28,374 nt of DNA, from assembly GCA_900549915.1 (NCBI GenBank), contig URQF01000007.1:1-28374 (forward strand). Direction: 5' to 3'. The notes beneath the pieces were generated by a model, which saw nothing but the letters and a program-made list of their open reading frames with translations, was not told the DNA's origin and searched no databases. Below are positions 18,101-25,995 of this stretch, in pieces (the first letter of the stretch is position 1; every line of letters begins with the position of its first letter). The translations under genes were made by a program, and so were the position numbers. This stretch comes from an uncultured Mollicutes bacterium. GTDB lineage: Bacteria; Bacillota_I; Bacilli_A; RFN20; CAG-288.

Positions 18101-18513
18101 TTGTTTCCATTATCGACATATTCAACTTCGAATTGATTGACGACTTTGAAAATATTGTTTTTTGGATTTTCAAAATCGATGAGGCTAATCATCCTCACAC
18201 CGCCAACATGAGTGGTGAATTTCAATCCATCGATTGATAGTTTATAAAACTTGTGAAGCGTTACGAAGTCAGTTGTTCCACCAATTACTTTTATACTATT
18301 TGCTATTGATGATATTTCATCATCGGTCAAGTCTTTGTTGGTTCTTCTCAAAAAAGAAAGCAAGTCATTCTCTATAAGAACGTCGGTTTTATGTTCCCTT
18401 TTGACATTATTGCCCAAGGCATAGATCCAGCCTTCTTTTCTTAAAAGTTCTATCAGGGCATACTCGTAATCACTTTCGTAATAACTACCGTTTATCTCCT
18501 TCAATTTACCCAT
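15178..18513 (-). CDS. hsdR: Type I restriction endonuclease subunit R (HsdR)
   Basis: A 1111-residue motor and nuclease subunit of a type I restriction enzyme, which translocates DNA with ATP and cleaves it when no modification is found. The N-terminal PD-(D/E)XK nuclease has Asp144 and MELK (157-160). The SF2 core has GATGCGKT (302-309), SDEAHRT, GFTGTPIAET and the late motifs VDMWITGFD and QTISRVNR. A helical HsdM-contacting tail follows. Two AGG codons fall on conserved basic positions: NF-AGG-IAIVVDMW (16513-16515) and CAN-AGG-TIAYSLL (16768-16770), so AGG is Arg here and Met is ATG. Its ATG lies 3 bp after the HsdS-like end of the preceding frame, with AGAGGTGAG as ribosome-binding site. 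It ends in TAG and is followed at 3 bp by the DUF2971 gene. The cognate hsdM is not in the window. Confidence 0.93.
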   Translation of the reverse strand: MGKLKEINGSYYESDYEYALIELLRKEGWIYALGNNVKREHKTDVLIENDLLSFLRRTNKDLTDDEISSIANSIKVIGGTTDFVTLHKFYKLSIDGLKFTTHVGGVRMISLIDFENPKNNIFKVVNQFEVEYVDNGNKKLRIPDVVLYVNGMPLCIMELKNPTDEKATIFDAWEQVTIRYWRDIPHLLHYCPLACISDGVKTRLGTVRSPYEHFYAWRRVNENDKVSTLPFDETQTMVKGVYSPSRFLEIYRDYVYFQDEIYDYKEKEIVCRYPQFFAVKLLKQSIIKSVKEGTGKGGTYFGATGCGKTYTMAFLARQLALRCTNVPEIGSPTIVMIVDRDDLQKQGAKLFTKSTEYLNLGQVAVVNSRNELRNELGTRKSGGFYICTIQKFCDRKDDKIGLINNRRNIICFSDEAHRTQIERAKRIQFSKENDENMKALLSKPYAKVLKEAFPSATFVGFTGTPIAETYQTFGEEIDRYTMDQAVADGLTVDIKYHPRIAKVFFDNEKIKQIENYYKQCDDDGASKDDIEASKKAMSSMEIILGDHDRLERLAVDIHDHYTNACEQDPTRVQKALIVCANRTIAYSLLGIFKEKYPEWFVEKKTPGDIDVSSEELNELNDMPFMAMIASVGKNDPKDMYDYLGGTKNNERSDKLDAAFKQNKSNFRIAIVVDMWITGFDAESLTYLYNDKPLQKHQLIQTISRVNRKYPGKEYGMIIDYIGIRDNMREALKIYGGGGSVAPTADDVEQAILLFRNELGILKNLFVDYDLKPFLNPNCEPVKRYELLAKAAEKVFISTEELNSNNNNKESKKVSFKVYFLGVVKRMRLAYEICQPSGELGEEESALAQCFMAIAGFVRKMSGTGSDIDADVMNQHVRKMVEEALKYNKVESVLDEGEQEDLFSPEYFEKLSDIKMPASKLEILIKMLKKQIKEYARTNQVEALKFKEMLEKTIEQYHERRKHLSLEEAGQTQEEASEDIINSATEQALSILSQMQESRESFRKLGLTFEEKAFYDILMSQRDSHNFIYGEDKTMDGIVINERCKDLAKKIKEIIDIKSSFADWLNNQNIRNDLKLDIKICLIKNGYPPQYSSDVFGKVMEQVENFEKNKED

Positions 18514-18516
18514 AGC

Positions 18517-21500
18517 TTACTCACCTCTTGCTTCTTCAATAGAACCCTTTATTAATACAGGGCATATATTCTTTATCTGTTCCTTTAATTTCTCGTTTAT
18601 TTGCTTTCTAAGATTTAATGCGTTGAAAATTCCTACGATTGATTTTTGAATTTCGATTGATGGTATTGGCATTTCTACAGAACACATATCTGTATATACG
18701 AAGTTTTCTCTTGCGCTACCCCATGAATTATAAAACGCATATCTTATAGTTTCATCTCTACATAGCCATAAGAATAAATACTCAGGGATTAATTGCTCTT
18801 TATCTTTAACCCTAAAAACTTCATAAATGGGTGAAACTACAAATGGCTTTTCATTACTTGAAATGGCAATTGCATAAACTTTCATATGCGTTGTAGGTAC
18901 ATAGGCAATATCTTGAAATTCAACAATTTTATATCCGCCTAAATTGTCTTTATCTACTGAAGTACTAGCAGTTATAAACTCTCTAATAGTAGAAACACCG
19001 TAAACAGTTTTTATCTTTTCACCAGTGTTTTTTTTTTTATTTAATTCACCCATCAAATCCTTCATCTCGTCAGATGTCAGTTCTTCAATGTTCTTTTTCT
19101 TGAATATTCTCTTTAGTTCATCCAGCAACGCTACATATTCCGGGTCTTTCGGGTCTAAGCATCTGTCAACAATTTCTCGTCTCGCTTTCTCAAGAGAAGT
19201 CCGAAAGGCATCTGCAATAACCAGTTCTTCTTCCTTAATCTTTCTGAACTGAAAGCTTATCTGGTCAAGTGCCATACTCAATATTCCGGACATATCATCA
19301 GCAGAACTCATGCTCTCTTTAAGATTAATAATGCTAATTCTGTTATTAACCTCATTCAGCATCTGTATTGCCTTGTCCACATCGAAATGGATATACAAAT
19401 CATCATATCCGAACAGTCTGATAAGATTATGAAGTGCTTTATAATTTGTCAATGCGTTCTTTAAATCAAGCAGTGTTTTCTTATCATCAATTTCATTAAT
19501 CTGGTTGATAAACTCCACCATATTTTCAGTATCATACAGAAACAGCTGGTTCTTAATTGTATTTAAGTCCTGTTCTATTTCTTCCCTGCTCTTAAAAATC
19601 TCACTATAGTTAGCCACTTCATCTCCAAGCTCTGACTGCAATTCTTCAAAATATGCTTTGTTTGTTTTATCAAACTCTTCCTTGATGTTGGCAAAATCCA
19701 CAACATAACCATAATGGTAGTCCTTATATGGTCGGTTAACACGGGTAAGTGTCTGCAACAGATTATGAGCATTAATCATTCTTGCAAGGTACTGTTTTTT
19801 CAATCTTGGTGCATCAAATCCGGTAAGCAGCATATTGTAAACAACCAGAATATCAATCTTACCTTTTTTGAAGTCTTCCTGTATATCTTTTCTGTCCTGC
19901 TTGGTTCCTTCATCGTGAAGTACCAGGGCATGTGAATATTTTGCTATTCTGCTTAACTGTTCAGATACAGCTCTTGCCTGTGGTGCTGAATCGCACACAA
20001 TCATAGCTCCAATAGAATCATCAAGAGTTGTTCTTCCCTTTTCAAAATCATGTACGATATAATCAACCATAGCCGATACAAATTTAGGATGTGCATACAA
20101 CTCTTTTTTCTCAATGGAACCATGCTGAACTTCCAGCATTTCCAGTGTAGATGCCAGTTCTGTTTTGTATTTTGTTTCGATTTCCTCTCTTATCAGTTTT
20201 AATGTGTATCCATCGGCAATCGACTGATTGTAGTAATACTTGTGAATATAATTACCAAACACATCCTTTGTATTATATCCATCTCCTATAAGAGGTGTAC
20301 CGGTCAAAGCAATCATAACCGCATCTCTGTCTGATGCCATTAAGTTAGCAAGAAACGAGCCCTTTGGATTATAACTTCTGTGTGCTTCATCCAAAAAGTA
20401 GACACGCTGCACACTGACATTATAATCAGACTGCTTTGTGACTGATTCATCTGAGAATTTCTGTATATTAACAACGGTTATTGATGTTTTACCGGTATTG
20501 TCTGTCTCCCCAACAGCCGCAATGTTTGTTTTGAAATCCTCTTTGGAACTTATCATATTAACTTTCAGTCCACGTGCCTCAAATTCCGCTTTTGCCTGAG
20601 TCGCAAGGTCTAACCGGTCCACGATAAAATAAAACTTTGCTATTTTCCCCTGATTCTGATAATAATCACGCAGGAAATGAACATTTGAAAATGCCAGTGC
20701 TGTTTTACCACTTCCCTGCGTATGCCAGATTACACCCTTCTTCACACCTTCAGATAACCTGACTCTGATTGCTAAAGTTGCAAAAATCTGTGGATAACGC
20801 ATAATATGTTTTTCTATATGCTTAATTCCATTCTTATCCACAGTCTCCTTGTAGCATAGTCCATACTGTAAAATAAAACGCAGTCTGTCCCGAGAATAAA
20901 GAGAGGTCACAATTCGATTTGTTGGCGAGTCCTTACGAATTGAAGACGCATATTCCGATGTACCCTTTATTGCAAGCAGATTGTTATCTTTCAGAATAAA
21001 CTTCTCTACATCCTCATCAATTTCTTTTATTCCTTTGTCCAGTTCTTCTGCACGCTGCTCTCTGAATTTACTAAAGAACATGCGACCATAATTGCTGGAA
21101 GCATAAAAGGCTCCCTGTATCGGTTCTATATCGGTATCATCATATTCGTTGTTATTTGAAAACACCGTGTACTGGGTCAGATTCACAAATTTTTTATAGA
21201 TTGGATTCGAGAACCTTCTTGTCATTCTTTCACGTTCTGCCAGAATACCCTCTCTGTTGTTCTGCCTCTTTACCTCCACAAAAGACAATGGCATACCGTT
21301 TATGAGTACAATAATATCCGGTCGGAAATTATCATCACCATTTTCATACGGCAATTCTGTAACAACCACATAACTGTTCTTGTCTTTTGTTGGAGAATAA
21401 TCAATCAGTTTTATTCCATTGTATCCTTTTTGCAGAATTTCAAAAAATGCCTTACCTAAATCATCATTTGACAATTTGATTTTAAGCTCTTCAATTATCT

Positions 21501-21696
21501 TTTTTGCCTCTTCCAGTGACAAATCGGTATTGTTAATCTTGTTTATCGCATCTAAAAATAATCCATAGAAAATATTGGTGTCCGAATCATAATCCACGCC
21601 TCGCACCATATCTTTAATGGACATATATTGATATCCCAGCCTTGTAAAATGAACAAGTGCGGGTATCTTTACTCTGGAATCTTCTGGTCTCGCCAT
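18517..21696 (-). CDS. Hybrid frame: HsdR lacking its C-terminus fused to an HsdS C-terminal part
   Basis: One 1059-residue frame made of two unrelated parts. Residues 1 to about 886 are an HsdR of a different subfamily from the downstream one: nuclease Asp127, Glu141, Lys143 (PDIIVLINGMPLSFVEVK), HTQGSGKT (325-332), LDEAHRS, ALTGTPLIGD, TGFDAPRLKK, QTLTRVNR. It stops where the helical tail MGELNK should go on. After NKKKN (about 886-890) the protein becomes an HsdS specificity subunit: TVYGVSTIREFI, IAYVPTTHMKVYAI, YLFLWLC, NSWGSARENFVY and a coiled tail. About 170 residues remain, one target-recognition unit. The switch falls on an 11-A tract on the coding strand. Expected hsdM and most of hsdS are missing. 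Start: ATG 21696 behind GGAGG. A natural deletion fusion is possible; an assembly join is likelier. Confidence 0.88.
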   Translation of the reverse strand: MARPEDSRVKIPALVHFTRLGYQYMSIKDMVRGVDYDSDTNIFYGLFLDAINKINNTDLSLEEAKKIIEELKIKLSNDDLGKAFFEILQKGYNGIKLIDYSPTKDKNSYVVVTELPYENGDDNFRPDIIVLINGMPLSFVEVKRQNNREGILAERERMTRRFSNPIYKKFVNLTQYTVFSNNNEYDDTDIEPIQGAFYASSNYGRMFFSKFREQRAEELDKGIKEIDEDVEKFILKDNNLLAIKGTSEYASSIRKDSPTNRIVTSLYSRDRLRFILQYGLCYKETVDKNGIKHIEKHIMRYPQIFATLAIRVRLSEGVKKGVIWHTQGSGKTALAFSNVHFLRDYYQNQGKIAKFYFIVDRLDLATQAKAEFEARGLKVNMISSKEDFKTNIAAVGETDNTGKTSITVVNIQKFSDESVTKQSDYNVSVQRVYFLDEAHRSYNPKGSFLANLMASDRDAVMIALTGTPLIGDGYNTKDVFGNYIHKYYYNQSIADGYTLKLIREEIETKYKTELASTLEMLEVQHGSIEKKELYAHPKFVSAMVDYIVHDFEKGRTTLDDSIGAMIVCDSAPQARAVSEQLSRIAKYSHALVLHDEGTKQDRKDIQEDFKKGKIDILVVYNMLLTGFDAPRLKKQYLARMINAHNLLQTLTRVNRPYKDYHYGYVVDFANIKEEFDKTNKAYFEELQSELGDEVANYSEIFKSREEIEQDLNTIKNQLFLYDTENMVEFINQINEIDDKKTLLDLKNALTNYKALHNLIRLFGYDDLYIHFDVDKAIQMLNEVNNRISIINLKESMSSADDMSGILSMALDQISFQFRKIKEEELVIADAFRTSLEKARREIVDRCLDPKDPEYVALLDELKRIFKKKNIEELTSDEMKDLMGELNKKKNTGEKIKTVYGVSTIREFITASTSVDKDNLGGYKIVEFQDIAYVPTTHMKVYAIAISSNEKPFVVSPIYEVFRVKDKEQLIPEYLFLWLCRDETIRYAFYNSWGSARENFVYTDMCSVEMPIPSIEIQKSIVGIFNALNLRKQINEKLKEQIKNICPVLIKGSIEEARGE
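19028..19038. other. 11-T homopolymer at the block B/C junction
   Basis: Eleven consecutive T on the plus strand. Coding content, base composition and protein family all change across it: HsdS on the left, HsdR from a different background on the right. The most probable site of an artificial or recombinational join. Confidence 0.65.
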
Positions 21697-21736
21697 ACCA
21701 ACACCTCCATAGCTAATAATTCATAGACAGATAACT

Positions 21737-21952
21737 CTATCTTTCCATCTCTACTATATCATCCAGTCCACATTTCATAACGGAACATATCCTTACTAAT
21801 ACATCCAAGGAAACATACTCGTTATTGCTCATCTTATGAAATGTGCTTGGAGCTATTTTCGTTTTCTCTCTCAACTCTGCTTTGCTCATATCCTTATCTA
21901 TAAGCATCTTCCACAGTTTTTTATAATTAACCTGAATGCGTTTATCTTCCAT
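21737..21952 (-). CDS. Xre-family HTH regulator (small Cro/C1 type)
   Basis: A 71-residue single-domain helix-turn-helix protein. YKKLWKMLIDKDMSKAEL, then KTKIAPSTFHKMSNNEYV (recognition helix) and LDVLVRICSVMKCGLDDIVE match the small Xre regulators found at Clostridia restriction and mobile loci. It probably controls the restriction gene that begins 40 bp downstream, acting on the promoter before its own start. ATG 21952 has GGAGGG as ribosome-binding site, and a good promoter lies at 22003-22031. The operator was not identified. In type I systems such a regulator could delay HsdR synthesis after entry into a new cell, but this is inference. Confidence 0.82.
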   Translation of the reverse strand: MEDKRIQVNYKKLWKMLIDKDMSKAELREKTKIAPSTFHKMSNNEYVSLDVLVRICSVMKCGLDDIVEMER

Positions 21953-22002
21953 TATTCTATCCCTCCACCACGAATATAAATGGACACAAAATCTCTCATA
22001 TA

Positions 22003-22031
22003 ATCATATCATAATACATTCGTCTTTTCAA
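22003..22031 (-). promoter_or_regulatory. Promoter for the xre-hsdR operon
   Basis: On the minus strand, TTGAAA (22026-22031) and TATGAT (22003-22008) are separated by exactly 17 bp, each with five of six consensus matches. The leader to ATG 21952 is about 45 nt. Confidence 0.65.
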
Positions 22032-22085
22032 ATGCTTAATCGAGTTCTCGAATGGTTTATAAAAAAAATATTTCAATCCAACCAA

Positions 22086-22126
22086 GAAAAAATCTCCGTA
22101 ATTCTGTAATAGAACAACGGAGATTT
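22086..22126 (-). terminator. Rho-independent terminator of the truncated ATP-binding gene
   Basis: Ten-bp perfect stem AAATCTCCGT (22090-22099) / ACGGAGATTT (22117-22126), 17-nt loop. Read on the minus strand it is followed by a run of T (22087-22092). It lies just below the stop at 22141. Confidence 0.82.
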
Positions 22127-22140
22127 CAAATACTATATTT

Positions 22141-22821
22141 TTATTCTTTTACAATCCAACTGCCTGTTTTCTTCGAGCCAACTCGTTTCAGTCGTCCCAT
22201 TTCAGTCAGTTCTTTAACTGTTCTCTGAACAGTACTTCTGGATAGAGAGGCACTTTCAACGATTTCCTTTTGCGTAATGGTGGGATTGTTTCGCAATATA
22301 TCAAGCAGTAACTTTTGTTTTTCTGTTAAAGCCTCATTTAATGTTTCATTTAAAGCCTCATCGCCTGATGCTTTAAAGTTCAAATTAGGAAGCTTTACTG
22401 TAAACTCTACACGATTAGAACGGAAAGTAGCTTCCATACCAGCTTGATAATTTGCAGCATTTTCATAGGCAGTACATATCTTGCTTAAACCACTGCCTTG
22501 ACGTTCCATATATCCAAGACGAGCAAAAATATCTGCAAGTATGGGATTTCTTCTGGTGGAAGGAATATCATCAATATCACGTTCCTGAATCTGCATTCCG
22601 TCAGGCATACCACCCGGAGAGTAAATTACAAGGCGATCATCAAACATATCCATATGAACTTCGCTTCCATTAATCAGGTAATCTCGGTGAATCAAATCAT
22701 TGACCAATGCTTCAAATACACTTCGCATCTGAGCTTCGATCAATTCAAGATGTTCTTGTGCCTGTTCATTCAGATCTGCCAGATAGCTGTCCTGTTGTGT
22801 TTTATGGCAATGGCTCCGGTA
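22141..22821 (-). pseudogene. 5'-truncated AlbA_2/ATP-binding-type transcriptional regulator
   Basis: The frame shows the C-terminal half of a common Firmicutes regulator that has an N-terminal AlbA_2 domain, a GHKL-like ATP-binding region and a winged helix. Visible parts are EALVNDLIHRDYLINGSEV, RLVIYSPGGMPDG, STRRNPILADIFARLGYMER, GSGLSKI, and a C-terminal helix-turn-helix (ITQKEIVESASLSRSTVQR). The first ATG (22743) lies inside the conserved region. The frame is open further upstream to the truA stop and still reads as protein (YLADLNEQAQEHLELIEAQ), so the N-terminal domain is gone and truA abuts the break. The frame is otherwise intact and ends at a clean terminator. Internal re-initiation could make a short protein, but function is doubtful. 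Confidence 0.75.
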
Positions 22822-23562
22822 TTACATATAGTCTACTTCCAAAAGACAAAGTCCCTTTGCTGGTGCTGTCTGCCCGGCTGTCAGACGGTCTTTGGCTTCC
22901 AGCGCAGCTTTCACCTGCTCCGCCGTCATTTCTCCCTGTCCGACCGCTACAAGCGTTCCTGTCAGAATCCGCACCATATTACGTAAAAATCCATTTCCAT
23001 GGAAAGTCAGCGTCACATAATCTCCCCTCCTGCGGATTTCAATCTGATCCACTGTGCGGACTGTCGATTTTTTCTTCTGCGGATTTTTACAGAAACTCAT
23101 AAAATCATGCTCTCCTGTCAGATATTCTGCCGCCTTCTGCATCCGTTCTATATTGACCGGCTTCTCTAACTGCCATACATATTTCCGGTCAAATAACGGC
23201 TTTGTTTTGCCATCAAATACTGTATAACAGTATGTCTTTCCGATTGCATTGTATCTGGCATGAAACCGCATGGAGGCTTCCCGCACTTCCTGCACGATAA
23301 TATCATCCGGCAGATATCTGTTCATGTAGTCCCGCAGCTGCTCCGCCGTCATATCAACAGAGAGCACGACATTAGCTGCCATTGCCCGGGCATGCACGCC
23401 CGCATCCGTTCTGCCTGCTCCTATGATCAGAACCGGTTTCTCTGTCAGATGATTTAAAACATCTTCCAGCTTTCCCTGGATCGTATCCTTTCCGGGCTGG
23501 TGCTCCCAGCCAAAATATCTTGTTCCATCATATCCGATGATTAATTTATAATTCTTTTCCAT
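22822..23562 (-). CDS. truA: tRNA pseudouridine(38-40) synthase TruA
   Basis: TruA converts uridines 38-40 in the tRNA anticodon arm to pseudouridine. The frame gives 246 residues with YDGTRYFGWEHQPG at the start, the catalytic motif GAGRTDAGVHA (nucleophile Asp53), an RYNAIGKTYCY-type strand, and GNGFLRNMVRILTGTL near the end. ATG 23562 is chosen because AGGAAAAC stands just upstream, and because residues further upstream in the open frame do not resemble TruA. AGG codons here (in IRRRGDY) sit where Arg is normal, so the code is standard. The downstream gene on the same strand is only a truncated remnant, so truA is not in its usual energy-coupling transporter or ribosomal cluster. Confidence 0.95.
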   Translation of the reverse strand: MEKNYKLIIGYDGTRYFGWEHQPGKDTIQGKLEDVLNHLTEKPVLIIGAGRTDAGVHARAMAANVVLSVDMTAEQLRDYMNRYLPDDIIVQEVREASMRFHARYNAIGKTYCYTVFDGKTKPLFDRKYVWQLEKPVNIERMQKAAEYLTGEHDFMSFCKNPQKKKSTVRTVDQIEIRRRGDYVTLTFHGNGFLRNMVRILTGTLVAVGQGEMTAEQVKAALEAKDRLTAGQTAPAKGLCLLEVDYM

Positions 23563-23734
23563 ATGTTTTCCTGTCTGTGTTATTTCAGTTTCTGATAGTC
23601 TTCTACGCTGATGCCGATTTATTTGTGTTAAGTCTACCACATACAGGTTAAATTTTGTAGTATATACGTTGTAGTTTTTAATATTTTGCCCTCTTATATC
23701 CATCCATGAAACTTATTGCACTACCCATTTTTCT

Positions 23735-23764
23735 GTAACAATTTCTTTTCTTCTATGCTATACT
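23735..23764 (+). promoter_or_regulatory. Candidate promoter for the DUF4317-SGNH unit
   Basis: GTAACA (23735-23740) and TATACT (23759-23764) with an 18-bp spacer. The start would be near 23771, about 30 nt before ATG 23802. Confidence 0.45.
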
Positions 23765-23801
23765 GTTTTGTAGTCTATAAGAAATGGAAAGGAACGAAAT
23801 A

Positions 23802-25145
23802 ATGCAACGCAAAGATTTACTGGAAATAAAGAAACGCTTTAAGAAAAATGAATGTACTTTCACCCGCATGACCGGATGCTATGTGAATGCGACAAAGGAA
23901 AAAGTGACAAGCTTTAGCAATGTTTTTCTGAATCTGCCGGACGAGGAATATTATAAATATCTGGAGATTGCCAAAAAGACTTTATCGGGAACAATCGGAA
24001 ACCAGCTTTTAGAGCTGTCCTTCCCAATGGAAGAAGAATCCGGTGCCATGAGCAAACAGCAGTTTTTCATGGGGCTGAAAGCAAGCGCCTTAAAGGATGA
24101 GGGACTGCTGGAACGATTCTACGATTTGGTGATCGACAGCTATGACTATACAGGCAATTACCTGATCCTGCTCTTCCATGATGCTTATGATGTCATCACA
24201 AAAACAGAGGATAATTTAAAGCTGGACGAATCCGAGGAAGTATATGAATATATCCTATGCTCACTCTGCCCTGTAACGCTTTCAAAACCGGGGCTTGGTT
24301 ATCTGGAAGAAGAAAATAAGATTGGCGTCCGTCTGCGTGACTGGATCGTGGCACCGCCGGAAAATGGCTTCTTATTCCCTGCCTTTACAGACAGAAGCAG
24401 CGATATCCACTCTCTTCTTTATTTTACAAAGAATACAAAGGAGCCGCATGAAGCCTTTATGGAAAATGGTCTTGGCTGCCCGGCTAAGCGTACCAGCATG
24501 CAGCAGAAAAAGGCTTTTGAAAATATCGTAAAGCAGACAGTCGGCGATGACGAAGCAACGGAAGAAGTTTTCTTAAAGTTGCAGGATAGTCTCTGCACCA
24601 TGCTTGACAGACAGGAAGAAGCAGGCAACGAGGACACTCCGATCGAGCTGAATCAGGATGTATTCCATGATGTCATTACAGACAGCGACATTTCCGAATC
24701 ACTGGCACCAAAGCTTGAAAAAGCATTTGCCGCAGAATTTACAGATGCCCTGCCTACTGCCGATGCACTGCTCGATAACAAAGCAGTTGCAAAAAATGAG
24801 CAGCGCAAGGTACAAAAGGCTCTGATCACAGAAGTTGCCACCTTAAAGGAAGCACTCTCCAAAGCACAGATTGATCCGGAACAGTTAGCAGAAGGCAACT
24901 ATATGGATGACGTATCAGATGCTGTCAGCGGAAATATGGAGGATATAACAGATGATGCAGCTTCCGAAACAGATCTTACCGGAAATAGTGATATAAATGG
25001 GCAATCCGCGCTGTGTGATGTATTCCTGCGTATGAAACCGGAGCGTGCCAGTCTTGTTACAGAGCAGATGATCGATGGACAGAAATGCCTTATCATTCCT
25101 GTGGAAGATGACGATGATATTGATTTAAACGGCATTAAGCTTTAA
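23802..25145 (+). CDS. DUF4317 family protein
   Basis: A 447-residue protein of the DUF4317 family, which is typical of Lachnospiraceae and related Clostridia and has no known function. The N-terminus MQRKDLLEIKKRFKK, then TRMTGCYVN, the helical middle (LYFTKN, CPAKRTSMQQKKAF) and an acidic Ala-rich region (about 330-400) ending in MIDGQKCLIIPVEDDDD match it. No membrane segment or signal peptide is seen. ATG 23802 is preferred over an ATG 18 bp upstream because AAAGGAAC lies at proper distance only from 23802. It is followed by the SGNH hydrolase gene after 23 bp, so the two are probably co-transcribed. Met is ATG and codon use fits the rest of block C. Confidence 0.85.
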   Translation: MQRKDLLEIKKRFKKNECTFTRMTGCYVNATKEKVTSFSNVFLNLPDEEYYKYLEIAKKTLSGTIGNQLLELSFPMEEESGAMSKQQFFMGLKASALKDEGLLERFYDLVIDSYDYTGNYLILLFHDAYDVITKTEDNLKLDESEEVYEYILCSLCPVTLSKPGLGYLEEENKIGVRLRDWIVAPPENGFLFPAFTDRSSDIHSLLYFTKNTKEPHEAFMENGLGCPAKRTSMQQKKAFENIVKQTVGDDEATEEVFLKLQDSLCTMLDRQEEAGNEDTPIELNQDVFHDVITDSDISESLAPKLEKAFAAEFTDALPTADALLDNKAVAKNEQRKVQKALITEVATLKEALSKAQIDPEQLAEGNYMDDVSDAVSGNMEDITDDAASETDLTGNSDINGQSALCDVFLRMKPERASLVTEQMIDGQKCLIIPVEDDDDIDLNGIKL

Positions 25146-25168
25146 GAAAAGGGAGCAGATCATAAAAC

Positions 25169-25951
25169 ATGAGCATATTTACAAAGCCGGACACAAATTC
25201 CCGGAATGGATCGGTCACTCATAATAGGAACACGGAAAAAGCAGTTCACCGCTATCGCGGGATCAGTTACCTTCTGCTCGCGTGCATACTTTTTTTGCTT
25301 GCCGTGGTACTTGTTTTGCTAAAGCGCGGTAACTATTTCTCCATGCTGCAGGATGCTATGAGTGATCATACCTTTCAGTATACGGACAATGCCTCTTACA
25401 TACAAAGAAAGACGCAGTTTGAGCTGATGCCGGAGCGAAATACAGATATTGTTTTTTTAGGCGATTCCATCACAGCCAGATTCGAATGGCAGGAGTATTT
25501 TTCTGACCTTACAGTAACAAACCGCGGTATTGATTCTGATGTGACGGAAGGTGTCTTAAACCGTCTGGATACAGTCGAAAACCAACATCCGCAAAAGATT
25601 TTTTTGATGATCGGCATTAATGATATCATGCACAAGCTTCCTCTGGATACAAGCATGCAGAATTACAAAAAAATACTGACACAGCTTTCGGAAGAACTGC
25701 CGGACTGTAAGATCTACGTCCAGAGCGTTCTTCCGGTCAATACCTCTACCGGTATTGACAACAGCGATGTGTCAGCTTTTAATGCAGAGCTCAGACAGCT
25801 TTGTGATGGTCTTGCTCTGCCTTATATTGATCTGTATTCTTTGATGGTAACAGACGATAACAATTTCACCTATACAGCAGATGGTGTGCATCCGACCGGT
25901 GAAGGCTATGCGATCTGGATGGATGGTATCAGGGAATATGTATACGAATAA
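25169..25951 (+). CDS. Membrane-anchored SGNH/GDSL hydrolase
   Basis: A 260-residue predicted esterase or acylhydrolase held outside the cell by one N-terminal membrane segment (about 32-51). SGNH blocks are all visible: GDSI with Ser100 (I), NRGI with Gly120 (II), GIND with Asn151 (III), and DGVHP with Asp238 and His241 (V). The fold resembles platelet-activating-factor acetylhydrolase-like and cell-wall or carbohydrate O-deacetylases, and the substrate cannot be read from the sequence. The ribosome-binding site GGGAG is about 13 bases before ATG, a long spacing. The gene shares an operon with the DUF4317 gene and converges on the TPR gene, with a possible hairpin between. Confidence 0.87.
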   Translation: MSIFTKPDTNSRNGSVTHNRNTEKAVHRYRGISYLLLACILFLLAVVLVLLKRGNYFSMLQDAMSDHTFQYTDNASYIQRKTQFELMPERNTDIVFLGDSITARFEWQEYFSDLTVTNRGIDSDVTEGVLNRLDTVENQHPQKIFLMIGINDIMHKLPLDTSMQNYKKILTQLSEELPDCKIYVQSVLPVNTSTGIDNSDVSAFNAELRQLCDGLALPYIDLYSLMVTDDNNFTYTADGVHPTGEGYAIWMDGIREYVYE

Positions 25952-25958
25952 AAAGAAT

Positions 25959-25995
25959 ACGAATACATATCCAAATTCAGCTTATTCGTTTTTTT
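25959..25995. terminator. Possible terminator between convergent genes
   Basis: ACGAATA (25959-25965) pairs with TATTCGT (25983-25989), loop 17 nt, followed by T 25989-25995. The stem is AT-rich and overlaps the 3' end of the TPR gene, so it is only a weak candidate for ending the SGNH transcript. Confidence 0.4.

Noticed and set aside
18517..21696. A novel natural HsdR-HsdS fusion restriction enzyme
   Set aside because: Both parts are incomplete, hsdM is missing, and the join lies on a homopolymer between regions of different composition, so an artefact or a deletion is likelier.
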